Shown here one piece after another: positions 25,383-38,028 of a stretch of DNA of 64,000 bases (position 1 is the first letter of the stretch; each line of letters starts with the position of its first letter). The stretch covers positions 12,259,899 through 12,323,898 of the forward strand of contig CP053152.1 of assembly GCA_014607495.2 (NCBI GenBank), in the 5' to 3' direction. The notes under the pieces are model-generated. The model did not search any database, was not told where the DNA came from, and saw only the letters and a program-made list of their open reading frames with translations. A program made the translations under genes and the position numbers. This stretch comes from Carposina sasakii. Taxonomy: Eukaryota > Arthropoda > Insecta > Lepidoptera > Carposinidae.

Positions 25383-28300
25383 GTCCTCTTCGACAGTTTC
25401 ACGCTAGGCCGTTTCACTTCATTCACTGAAGATGGCTGTCCAGACGGTTACATGCAGATACAAGAAGCAAGCAGACCCCAAGTCGGAGGCTCCTGGTGTG
25501 GCACCTCATGGGGACCCTCCATCTACTACAGCGAAACCAAATCCATCACTCTCATAATCAGACTACTACATTTGTCTAAGGAACAAAATAACTATAACTT
25601 CGACTTTCGAATGGCATACAAAGTCTTGAGGAGGGACTTTGCCACCGTCCGATATGGAGGCACACCTCCCCCAGGTATACTTAATATACTTTCCTTTTAT
25701 GTCAATACCTCTGCTCCATTTACATAAACGAATAAAATAATGTTTTTACGTTCCAGAGCGCCCATTTTTTAAGCTAAGGCCGATGCCTTATCCCGTAAAC
25801 ATATCACGCAGCGAGGATATGAATACAGTAAGAAGGACAAAAAATACGGAGTATTACCTCGGGGATTTGATATCCGGGACATATTGCTCGCGGATCTACA
25901 GCGACTGCGATCGTAAAAACTGTAGGTTACAGTCACCGAACTTCCCCGGCGTATATCCCAGAAACCTAACTTGTTACTTTGCGGTGCGACAACACGAAGT
26001 GCCTCCAGGGAAACACGCACTAATAGTCGTAAAACAACCAAATGGCCAACTCATTTCAATCAGGAGCCAGAAAGCGTTGTACTCTTCATCGCAGCAGGAG
26101 CGAGGGAATAATGGCCGTGAGCTAAAATTTTGGCAGCAATGCGACGAAGTGCAGGATTATGTAACCGTTTACGATGGTTACACAACTCGGGATCCGGTCA
26201 TTTTGAGATTTTGTGGTGGCGGCGTGTCGGTCCCAGAGGCGATATCGAGCGGTCCGGAATTGTTGGTGGAGTTCACAACTTCCCCATTCGGGACATTTCT
26301 ACAACCTGCTACTTTACAATCATTGCACGGATTTCAATTGGAAGTTGAGGTAAACCGAGTTTCAAACAGACAAACATTGTAGAATCTTTTAGGTAGGTAC
26401 TTTTTCTGTGTAAATATTACGAAGTGAAAATTTTGTATTTCTACTAATTTTAAAGTAGTCTTCTCTTATCTTATTTACTTACAGAATCCGCTACAATCAG
26501 AAGCTACAATATAGTCCGGCTAATATAGGTCTATCATAATAGCCAATCAGTAATTTATAGCAACAATCTGACAAAGCACATTATTGAATTTAATTTGGCA
26601 ATTCCAACACTAGCACACCCAAATTAGGTCAACGAGTTCATATATTCCTATGAAGTGTTATTTAAAGTGTAACATTTCGGTGAACCATAATAAATCAAGA
26701 AGTACCCTGGAGGCCTCGCTTGGGTCTCTGCCAAAGTGTAATTAGTACCGTGGGCCTGTACTGTCGGTCACAATAATGAAACCGAGCCTACCATAGACCC
26801 GCACCCACATTGTTTCAACTTATGAAATTAGGACACGACCCCGTCCTTTTTGTCTGCGCTTTTAATTCTTGTTAGTGAACTTGCAAGTAATCTTTATGAA
26901 GTTTGAGTATAAATAAACAGACTAGAAACGTTTTCGTATAGTGTTTCATATTAACGACATAATTTGATTTTCATAATCTCTACATATAATAAAATAGGTA
27001 TCCAATAATTTCTAATGCCGCCCATTAGTTGCTCTAATGATGATAAATATTAAAAATTACTTAATATTTATACACTTTGACTGAATCAAATCTATTGCCA
27101 GTTTATTTAATTTCATTGTATGGAATACCGACCTACAAGCAATCCAATTAATGGCACTAAACGTAATAACAGTTGCCCAATTCAGAAGTAGGTTTAATAA
27201 CATCGTCAGAATCAAGCATAATTTAGTAGGCGTCTATTATCAGAACAATGTAGATTTTATCACAATAATTTGTTAGGCTTTCATTGACGATTCCTTTGTT
27301 GACAACTTAATTAATCAATTCTAGGTAAGGTTTGTGGATCAGCAGTCGCCAACATACGCAAAGAACAAAAGAGCTTGTGAATTTTGGATCAGAGGGACTG
27401 GGAAGGGGATTTTGGAACACCCCCAGCATTCTCTACCACCGAACACAACCTGCCTTTATCATATGCAAGGCATTGACACGTCCGGCCCCTCGGGTAGGAA
27501 TATTATGTATCGAAGGCCGTCCTTTTCGGCACCAAGATTTAGAGTTTGGTTCTCCGTGCTCAAATTTTATGTTACTAACGCTATAAACCCGAATTTACCA
27601 GAGGATGAATATTGTGGTAGCCACTTGAATATTTGGGATGGACCGATGAGGATATCACCGGGCTGTATAGACATATTTTGGTAAATATATACCATTATTC
27701 TTTAAATTCTTCAGCGTAATAAGCGTGAGATTTGTAACTTTTAATTTTTCTTTTTCTCTATTTTAGTGACAAGGAACGTTCAGTTCAGATGTCAAGAGCT
27801 ACCTCAGCCCAGTCAGTAATCGTCGGTCGACCTCCAACAAATGCGACCCTAATTGCTCGATTCTGTCGTGAGCGAGCACCGAAAACATGTGAACATGCTC
27901 TTATGAGGCGATCCCGGGCATGTGCTAGGACGGAGAGCTTCTTATCAAAGGGGGATTCTTTGACGTTGGAACTAAAGCTAACTCAAGGAACAGCTTTGAA
28001 GTAAGGACTTAATATAATACTAATCCTACGAGTATACACATAACGAGTACCTAATTATTTATATTTATACTCAAAATCTAATTTCAATCTAGACATTAGT
28101 ATTTGTTTCGTCTTGTGGCTTTCTAAATCTATCAAGGCTTGCAATATACCTACTAGGTAAATGCCTCAAGCGAATATATTTTTATTTTCTACCGTATTTT
28201 ATCTAAATTTCCCTTGATAGTATACAATGTATTGAACATAAGGTAGGTAAATCCCGCACGTCGATTATATTACATACATTTACGGGTATTTTTAATCTTA

Positions 28301-31300
28301 TTTCAGACCTGTTTTCTTCAAAGCTCTTTATGAGTTTGTTGATTTGCATCAAGATGGAGAACCTTGGGGCCGTGGACCCTGTTCCAGAAGATTTTCTTCT
28401 CGATCATTTCCTGAAGCACCTCCAGATCCTCCTGTTACATTCTCTTCTCCTAGAGACGTATTTTTGTATGGACGAGGAGGAGCCAGGAATATAAGGTAAG
28501 CACATTTTATTAACTACAATATATGTAAGCAGATTTTATTTTATAAATATCATTAAGAAATGATAAAAAAATCACCCGAGTGAGATTTGAACTCACGACC
28601 TCTCGCATGCCGTGCTTTTGCTCTAACCAACTGAGCTATCGGGGCAATTTATTTTATTTTATTAAGTACAGTTGTACACTGATGCCTCTCCTGAGAAGTG
28701 AGCATAACCCTTTTAATATAAAGGGTTGTCATTGAAAGGTTATAGTAGATAATTTTATTTCCCATTATTCACATTTCCAGCTGCACCTACCGCTTCGAAG
28801 CAAACCCTGGAGAGGTGATCCGGCTCCGCGTTTGGGGCCTCAGAAGCGGTGGTAGACTATGTCGCTCAGTCCACTCCGCCCATTCACCCTGGTACAGATG
28901 TGGTGGAAACCCCACTGCTGCTGTCAGGATTTTTGACAGACCTTGGAAAGATACTGGCCCTGGAGTTCCTAGGGATTGCTTGTGCAGGTATATTGTTCTT
29001 AAGTTAAATTGGTTAAAAGTGGAATATCTAAACTTGAAAAGAGGAAATACTATTGATAATAATGATAACATAGTAAACCAGTCGCTGTAATAGAGAGAAT
29101 TTCCACTCAACACTAATAAACCCTCTATTCCCTAATAACAAAGCTCGAAACAATTAAACAAATTGACATGCTGAAGGGAGTCCAACTTTTCCTGTTGCCA
29201 ACTCGTTACTTCGCCCCGTAACGTAACTAACTGGCGTCATTATTATTCCAGCGACGTTGGAGACTACGAGTTTACATCTTCGGCAACAGTTGCGGAGCTG
29301 AAGTTTGACGTTGTGAACATGTCGGCAACAGATGACTTTAGGTCTTTCGGGTTTGAAGCTTCGGTCGAGTTTATAAGACTTGATGCCGTCTGTGAGAGCT
29401 CACATCGGGTCTATGGTGCTAGTGGAGATTTGAGGTTGTCATCTGTACCACCTTTGACTGATACGGTAAGATGTTCTCGATGTATTAGTGGTAATGAATC
29501 ACTTAATTCGAACGCACTGTCGAATATCTAGCTTTATTATGTTTAGCAACACAGCTTTATTTCTGTTTAGCAACACAAGAAAAAGTTAAAAAAAAGAAAC
29601 TAATGTTCTGATTCCAAAAATATTAGAGTAAGTAAGTATAAGGGTGTATTACATTATTTTCAGGAATATTATTTACAAGAACGGTGTGAACATAGACCAT
29701 GGTTGATAGACCCATCACCTGGAAGATACCTTTATCTCCAAATCAGGGGAAGCATCATTAAGGAGCCTGAGCTGGATAACTTTACTCTAATGAACAACAT
29801 CACCGTAGCTCCTGATCTTAGACATTTATGTAAAACCCAGAACAGAATAGCTGTGTATGCTGGAGGATTAATGCCAATTTTCATATGCCCAGAACCACCT
29901 CAAGAACAGGTAAGGAATAAACTTTACTTATATTAATCGTCATATGTTGGTGCATAAAGTTGAAATAGGATGTAGGCGCTTAATAAATAGGAGATTATCT
30001 ATATGCAATAGCTTTATTAATTGCATTTTTAAATGTTAAAAGAATAATTTCAGCTTTTAACTTTCTTACTTGAATTCAGTAAATTACTATACTAGAAATA
30101 AAAATTATGTTTATACAAATATGTAGGTACAAGCTTGGCCAAAGCATAAGAAACATTTTGTCCAATAAATTTACGAAATTAATCAAATTAACTATGTGTG
30201 TGTTACGTCTTGTACATTCTGTATTAACTTTTGTTATTTATGTTTTAAATAATTGCTAACTTTGTTTAATTAGATGCATGCAGAATTAACTTGTCAACTT
30301 GCTGATTTCAGGAAGAAGACGTGATAGAAGTGTTTTCCGCTGGATGGGCTAAAGAGATCGATCCCTTGGCGAAGCACGTGCTGGCTCCATCACCGTCGCC
30401 AGACCGCTTCGACCTGGACTGGCCCAGGTCTCTTTCGGTGGAACTCATTGCCATTGAAAGTGGCAGCTACTATGTCACTTGGTTAGAACTTTCCAGAAGG
30501 TAATTTGATTTGAAATGATATTACTTATGAACGGGATAATGTAGGATTATGATAAAAATTGTCACTTACCTATGTTTTTAGTGCGTTAGTAACAACAACA
30601 AATAAATTAGGTATATCTATGCGAAGAACATTTTTCATATTATTTAACTTGAGAAATGGAATTTGAACCGTATCCACCTTAGGTACTTTAGTTCTGAAAT
30701 CAGGTATAGGAGTCATTCTATAATACGTCCTCTACTTAAGAGTTTACCTGTCAATGCTAACGCCAGTCAAGTACAGGCTCAGCAGATACTATCAACTGTC
30801 CAAAACCTATCATCAAAATATAGATCATCCTTCTTCACAGACATCCAAACCCACGCGGCGGCGTATTCGCCATGTCAGGTGAATGCGAATACCGCTGCCC
30901 CTCCCTCGATGCCTGCATAGCGTCGGCACTGTGGTGTGATGGTGTACCACAGTGTCCTCACGGAGAAGACGAGAGGCTCTCTCAGTGCTCCGCGCTGCTC
31001 AGAATGCCTGCACATTATGCAGCTGCAATGCTGGCTATGAGCGCTTTAGCTGGGTTTGCTGTGGTTTGTATAGATATCCTGTTTCTTTATCATACATACT
31101 AAGGACCGATTTTTCCAATGGTCAGATCGTCTACCAGAAATAAAATTGTCATTCTCTTAAATTTGATCAAGATAGAGTCAGCATCAAGATCCATTCTGAC
31201 AGGCTATATGGTCATTTGAAAAATTGGCCCTAATACGACTTTTCATATCTATATCATAAATAGTGGACGCCCGCGACTTCGTCCGCGTGGACTGCATAAA

Positions 31301-33720
31301 AAAAATACAAAATATCGAAATTATCTGGGATATAAATATTTTCCTCGGATAAAAAGTTACCTATGTGTTAATCCAGGGTGTCAGCTAACTTCATACCAAA
31401 TTTTATTACTCCATACCAGTTTTTACGTGAAAGAGTAACAAACATCCATCCATTCATACTCACAAATTTTCGCGTTTATAATATTAGTTTTTAATTTAAT
31501 GTAATAAAGTATTTAATTTAATTGTTTCAGTCGATTGCTTAAGCTTCCTTACTAATTAGTAATTTTATAAGTATCACTTTATATGTCACTAGTGGACGCC
31601 CGCGACTCCGTCCGCGTGGACTGTGGAAAAAACAAAGTCGAAATTATCCGGGATAAAACCTTTTCCCGGGATAAAAAGTAGCCTATATGTTAAGACTAAG
31701 TGGGACCTGTCACAATGTATATTCCTAAAAACTGCATCGAAATCGGTTTAGCCGTTTCAGAAATTAGCGTGCACAAACATCGACCCGTTACAATTTTATT
31801 ACATATAGTGGACGCCCGCGACTCCGTCCGCGTGGACTGTGGAAAAAACAAAGTCGAAATTATCCGGGATAAAACCTTTTCCCGGGATAAAAAGTAGCCT
31901 ATATGTTAAGACTAAGTGGGACCTGTCACAATGTATATTCCTAAAAACTGCATCGAAATCGGTTTAGCCGTTTCAGAAATTAGCGTGCACAAACATCGAC
32001 CCGTTACAATTTTATTACATATAGTGGCCCGCCCTCGCTTCGCTTCGGTACATATCAATACATAGATACAACTTTATATGTAGGTACAGCGGTTTTCGTT
32101 TAAATTTGGAACTCCCGTTGGTCCCCTTCCCGTGGGAATTTCGGGAAATCCGTTCTTAGAGCTTCCTTGTAGCCCTAATCCGATTTCAGCTTCGTATAAA
32201 TAGCTGTTTTCGTAAAAAAATTAAATTCCCGTAACTCCCCTTCCCATAGGAATTTCGGGAAATCCGTTCTTAGTGCTCCCTCGCAGTCCCTAATGAACAT
32301 ACAGGTCCAATTTCAAATTCATATGTATCGCAGTTGTCGTAAAAAAAATGAATTCCCGTTTGTCCCCTTCCCGTGGGAATATCGGGAAATCCGTTTGAAT
32401 TCCCATTTGTCCCCTTCCCTTGGGAATTTCGGGAAATCCGTTTTTAGTCCTTCCTCGTTGTCCCCAATGAACATATATGCCCGATTTCAGCTTCATATGT
32501 ATAGCGGTTCTCGTAAAAATTATGAATTCCCGTTAGTCCCCTTCCCGTGGGAATTTCGGGAAATCCGTTTTTAGTCCTTCCTCGTTGTCCCCAATGAACA
32601 TATATGCCCGATTTCAGCTTCATATGTATAGCGGTTTTCGTAAAAAATATTAAATTCCCGTTGGTCGCCTTCCCGTGGGAATATCGGGAAATTCTTATAG
32701 CCTATGTTCATCCAGGTCCAATAAGGATTCTAACGGTGAAAGAATTTTTGAAATCGGTCCAGTAGTTTCGGAGCCTATTCATTACAACCAAACAAACAAA
32801 GTTTTCCTCTTTATAATATTAGTATAGATGTGCTGTGATCATATAGCGTTCTTTTTACGATTTGGGTCTATATTTTTCCCTTCTACGTGTACCTACCTAG
32901 CGTAATCAATAAGCATGGGTATAATCTAAGCATATTAGCAATTAGTTAGAGATGAGCTGTGCGAAACACGTAAATAATAACATTCAGGTGTAAAATAACA
33001 ATACTATAGGTATATACCTAAGCCATTAAAATATTTTGTTTATCAAAGGTGTTGTCATATTCAAAACTATAAGATCCAAAGGTCAAAATTATTATTTTGC
33101 ACTTATCAGAATGTATTACAGTAATGATTATGTAATATCCTCGTACCGAGGATTTGTTGTTGAAATACACGATTAAATTGTTACTTTTAAGGAAACATTC
33201 TTCCTATTGCGAAATTCTACCACATCTGACTCAAAAGTTTAATTAAGGAAATAGGTACCTTCAACAATGTTATTATGACTTAATTCTTCTTCCAACGCAA
33301 CTTTTTAAGATCTATGTTAGTAGGTCAAAATTTCCATCATAGCATCCTGTCAAGCAAAACTGTTCGGTAATAATATCTAAAAATAGCTATCGAGATCTAA
33401 TTACCATTGGCAATTTGGCACCCATTGATAATATGTAGGTAATAGATCTGGTTTTGCACCGTGTAGATGTGATTAGAAAAACTGTTATATCGATATTCAT
33501 CGACAAACTTTTAGTAGTTACCTACATGTTTATGATGGGTCAATCTTGAATTTTCTACAACACACTTGACATTTTCCTAGAGGTTAAAATAACTATGTCC
33601 TTTGATTTCCAGATCGCAGTAGCCCGTTCCTGCCGGCGGCGCAGGTCAGCTCTTCAACAGCGTCTCAAGAGTCTCTCATCAGACACCGCCATATTTGACG
33701 AAAAGGAAGTGATTTGCTGA
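25383..33720 (+). CDS. Culd: Culd-like transmembrane protein with repeated CUB domains and one LDLa domain, 3' eleven exons (5' end not found)
   Basis: Exons are 25383-25674, 25757-26349, 27325-27680, 27767-28000, 28307-28495, 28781-28987, 29252-29465, 29664-29909, 30312-30499, 30841-31063 and 33613-33720. All are GT-AG and phase-consistent, giving 2850 nt (949 residues plus TGA). The first exon looks like the second half of a CUB domain. The second exon holds a clear CUB start (SPNFPGVYPRNLTCYF). Three more CUB-like cysteine-bearing segments follow. The tenth exon encodes an LDLa module with six cysteines and the acidic calcium site (WCDGVPQCPHGEDE). A membrane span (YAAAMLAMSALAGFAV) follows, then a short basic tail starting RSCRRRRS, so topology is extracellular N-terminus and cytosolic C-terminus. 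This order (several CUBs, LDLa, one TM, short tail) matches insect Culd, known in Drosophila for rhodopsin endocytic traffic. Orthology here is inferred from architecture. No signal peptide exon was found upstream, so the 5' end is missing. Introns hold a tRNA-like sequence and RTE-like repeats. Confidence 0.85.
28573..28645 (-). pseudogene. tRNA-like sequence (degenerate tRNA or SINE head)
   Basis: The reverse strand gives 73 nt. D arm gctcagttggttagagc and T arm gtgagttcaaatctcac fold, and five of seven acceptor pairs are kept. The anticodon stem pairs only two of five and the loop (acggcat) lacks the conserved T33, so decoding function is unlikely. It lies in a Culd intron, opposite to the gene. 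Confidence 0.6.
31261..31490 (+). repeat. RTE-like element, short copy in last Culd intron
   Basis: The head agtggacgcccgcgacttcg is followed by cggataaaaagttacctatg and ends near tttataatattagtttt. It is adjacent to, but diverged from, the longer copy starting at 31591. Confidence 0.6.
31591..32826 (+). repeat. RTE-like non-autonomous element with 216-bp tandem duplication and internal minisatellite
   Basis: It starts with agtggacgcccgcgactcc at 31591 and ends with the tail cctctttataatattagtat near 32823. Units 31591-31806 and 31807-32022 are identical as far as I can read. From 32023 a third unit begins (agtggcccgc). It leads into a tandem array (about 32105-32700) of ~117-130-bp units, each with a core close to ttcccgtgggaatttcggga. 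The element is in the last Culd intron. The same architecture recurs at 53116-54094. Confidence 0.75.
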
Positions 33721-36700
33721 CCAAGCGAGAACTCCGTGCGATATGTGGAAGTCGACAGAGTCACCACGGTGTGACTGTCTTCCCGCGCGGAGTCCCTTCA
33801 TTGTTGTTCCTTGTCTGGCCATTGGCTACTATGTTGAATGTAAAAACGATTGACCTATAGCCGTTTTGAATAACCTACCTACATACAAAAGATTTAATGT
33901 TCTAAATATAACTCAATTTAATCTATGTAAAGCAGTGAAAGAGGACATCGATGCAGCCATCATTTTGGGCAAGCTACTTGATATCGGAGATCATTTGACC
34001 TTGCTCTAAAAGCTAACAAAAGATAGATCATCTTTTCGCTTGTAGCGATTACATCTACTCTTTAATCCTTGTGGATTTTGTTACTTGGATTACTAATTAA
34101 GTAATTACCTAATGTAGATAGAGGTTACTGAAAACGCTTAGAGCAAAATTGGCTCAAATAGTGGGTTTGTTGGTCAATTTGAAACTCTTGAAAATCCATT
34201 TCAACTTTAATAGATAGAGTAGACGATTTCGACATGTTGAATTTGACCCTAGCAGAATAATAATATACATACGAGTAATGAATGTTTGTGGTACTCAGAT
34301 AAATTGCATTGGACCAAGTGCCGCCGATTGGGTGTTAAAAATACTTCTGTAATTTTGACTAAGGTTCTATACCAATCAGACGATTTAAATGGTGACCGAT
34401 TATAAAACAGTACAGAAATGACTAAAGATGCTATTTTAGAGTTTGGAATTTCAGAACGTAAATTATTTTTAGGGATGTAAAATATATTCAGAATTGGATA
34501 GAATTGGATTCCGATCGGTTAGAGGTACAGCTAAAAAGGATGCAATTTTTCCTATTGTAGGTACTTATAACTACTGTAATTTACATGTTGTCAGGGAAGG
34601 TAGTTTTGAGTATGCGTTCGGAAATTGATTTATGCCCTTTTCTTCTACTTCCTATGAAAGGAACGTCAGTATAGAGTATCTTATTGTAGATACCGAAATG
34701 CAATTAGTTTGTAGTGCCTCAGAATTATGTAACATGAAATATTCTTATGGCGTCAGAATATGCGATGATTACTTTACATTATGATTGTTTCATGATAAAC
34801 TATATAGGTATATACTTAACAATACAAATAATTGGAAAATTGGACCTTATTTAAATAAAAACTTCTTACCTACTTTCCTACTAATCACATCTTATCTAAA
34901 GACACTGACTAGGTACTGTTTAACTAGGATTGTTACAATATATTTATTATATAGTGAGTGCTCAAAATTGTAGACGACAGAATAATTTTGTGTAACTCTC
35001 AGCGGCAATAAATATTCCGTTTCCGAATGAATACTCGTCAGAGGTTGGTTTCAAAGTTATGCGAGGGAGACATGCAGGCATAGGTTTGTGGAGCGGTCGC
35101 ACGTTGTACGGCGCTAGAACATCGTTTCACAGCCACCTGAAGTATAGAGGAATAAGATGTCACAGAGTGCTAATGTCCTACTAACTGCCTCGTAGCACCA
35201 TGAGACTTTCCGGTATACCTTACAGTACCAGCTAGGACTGGAACATTAACACTCTATGACATCTTATTCCTCTATGCCTGAAGATAGTCCCTCACATAGT
35301 TCAAACCAGCCTTTATGAGATTGTTGGCAATAACTTTAGTTATTATTGAATATCGTCGAAACACCTGTGTTCTGTAATTACTAAATTCGTATACGTGATA
35401 CAAAACTGCCATTTACTATGTTCATGTGCAAAAATCAAATTAGTTAAAGTTAATTTCGTTTGTGATTTTATTTAGGATATTTCGTAAATTAAATATTTAC
35501 CTACCTACTAGGAATTTAACCGAAATCGTTGTGAAATTAAATTATTTAAATTTATGAAAGTAAAGCTTTTGAGGTAAAATTATGTGAACATGAATTAAAA
35601 TTATCATTGTGATCTAATTAAATGAAAATATATGCTTAGAAACCAATTAAAATTTAGTGAAATATCCTTCAATAAAAGCGCGATGTAAATACTTTAGTAA
35701 ACTTATTCATATCCTAGATGTATTTAAAATGTTAAGATTATAAATACGTTTGTTTTCCAAAGGAAATTCTAATAGTTTATTATAACGTTAACCTGTTAGC
35801 AAAAATTTTACTAACTAACCCAAAACTTTTAACAAAGTTTTAAATTAAATAAATCTTTTATTTTCTAGCTAAATTAAAATAATGTCCATTTAATATTGAC
35901 TGTAAAATAGTTTACAATACATACATTAAAATTATTAGTAATTTGTCTAATTTTGAAATGATCGACATGGAAAAGTCTGGTGATTATAAAACAAAATAAC
36001 AATTGCCTTATACACCTAATCAAAAATTATTGTCTTAGGGCAAACAATAATTATATTTTCATCTTTATTTGACCATCCCGATTAGGCCTACATACTCTAA
36101 AACCGATATAAAAGAAATTTCACTAAAATTAACGCACAATACATTTCATTCATTATTGGTTTTCGGTATGTTGGTGTGAAAAATTTCTACATTCATTATG
36201 GAAAAGGTAAAATCATTTGATTTTTGAACGAGGTCGATCGAGCCTATTAAGTAGAAGCAGTAGAAGCAATCTCAATGTCTTTGGCTAACCATTTGTTAAC
36301 AGAGAAATTATATGTACAGTGTACATTACCTAAATTACATATCATGGCCTGATAATTATGTTATCTATGAGCGCATGTTTACTTGTACGTACATACTCCG
36401 TATTATGTTTGATTGCCTATCTACTATAAAAATAAATAATTACGTAAACCTGGCTGTGAAGTAAATATTTTTCACAAACTGTTTAACATTGCGATTTGTT
36501 TGTGAATGCTGTTGTTAACAACTGATTAAGATTGCAGTAGGATGGTAAAAATGCTTTTTTCAAAGGGGTTCGATTTAGGAAATTGGTGTTGCCCCATACG
36601 TTATTCTACTGTTTCGATTAATCAGGTCACGACCTAAGTCAAAAGTAGGTACTTACCTACTACTTCACATTTTTAAGGTTTCTTAGACAAATTCCATTTT

Positions 36701-38028
36701 TAGTTATTTCCTTGTCGATCATAAAAAAATGAATAGGTAGTGATGAAAAAATATTTGTAAAAAAACTAAAGTTAAGCGTTATTGTTTATTTCCTATAGTG
36801 TATATATATTTATGTAAAGACGTATGTAATTATTTAATTGTGTAATTATTACGGAAATAAAAATAATTATTGCTAATTTCATTGAATTAGAGGATGTATC
36901 GTCTTCCATAATGTACGAAGTCAGGATTTGTTTTCGTTCTTACGCAAAATGGAAATTATTTACAACCATTTTAAGAGGAAATTTTAATTAATCAGTTTGG
37001 CCATTTTGGCTCTATCCTGAAAGACAATAATGGAGGATAATAGTCTGTTACAGTTGAAATGAGGTAGTTGTGCATCTGGCGGAAGATATGTTGAGCGTTT
37101 TAAAAAAATATGAAATACATATATAGTAAGAAATTGTGTCCACTCAGTACAGTAATATCTACAGACAACTTATAAGTAAACTTGAAAAAGAACAGTTTAG
37201 CAATACTTTAATTGACTAAGTGCACTTTGATCATAGTCATTGTTGAACAGTTTTTTCCAGCAATTTACTGCACCTTATTTTACTAGTGATTTAAGTTGTT
37301 GCATCTATTTAAAACCACACTAAACGCTAGTTTCTGGAAGGCAAATCAAATCACTTTACGACAACAAATGATAAAATGTACTTACTTGTACCTATGTATC
37401 GGATCTCTGATACAATAATTTAATAAATATACCTTATAATCAACGGTTTACATAATAACCTAATGTTTAAGAAACGAATGGTACCTTTGAGTGGTAAAAT
37501 GACTGAAGCACTAGGTACATCTCGTTTCTGATATCTATGGCTCTGGGTATCTTTCGTAAGAGAATCCATGACTACCTTACTATCACGTTCACACATTAAT
37601 TACGAAGAGTAATCATAATATTGAGAAGTTTTTAAAATAAATTATTTATTGCATGATTTTTGTATTTTATTTTAATATCCACCATTTACCTTGTATACAT
37701 GACATGACTACTATATACCTAAGTTTCTTAATTTATACAAAAAGCAAACGACTAGGGTTTTTACTAATACGTAGGTACTAGTACTAAAATGAAAATTTAT
37801 ACAAATAGAAGTACCTATTGTATTAGAAATATTGTAATAAGTTGGTGTGATTTTTTTTCCTTTACAACGATGATGTCTTATCCATAAAGTCTTTTATACA
37901 AACATGCTACAAACCAAACCTATGCTAATAATAAATTGTACATCATAAATTTCCCTTCGTTGTAACATAATATATTATATCCTTACTGTGTTTCAGTTTT
38001 TGGGTTATTTTTGAAACTCAATTATACC
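33721..38028. other. Intergenic between Culd and SDR-2, including Culd 3' UTR
   Basis: AT-rich DNA with one small hairpin MITE (35144-35275). A TATA-like gatataaaag at about 36107 precedes a short atggaaaag|gtaaaa, but no downstream exon was found. Confidence 0.4.
35144..35275. mobile_element. Small hairpin MITE, 132 bp
   Basis: The left arm atagaggaataagatgtcac then agagtgctaatgt is repeated inverted at the right end with few changes (arms ~34 bp). It lies downstream of the Culd stop codon. Confidence 0.6.

Noticed and set aside
32290..32574. Open frames in the minisatellite array (and 53742-54092)
   Set aside because: Frames arise from repeat units whose length is near a multiple of three; no protein family is recognised.
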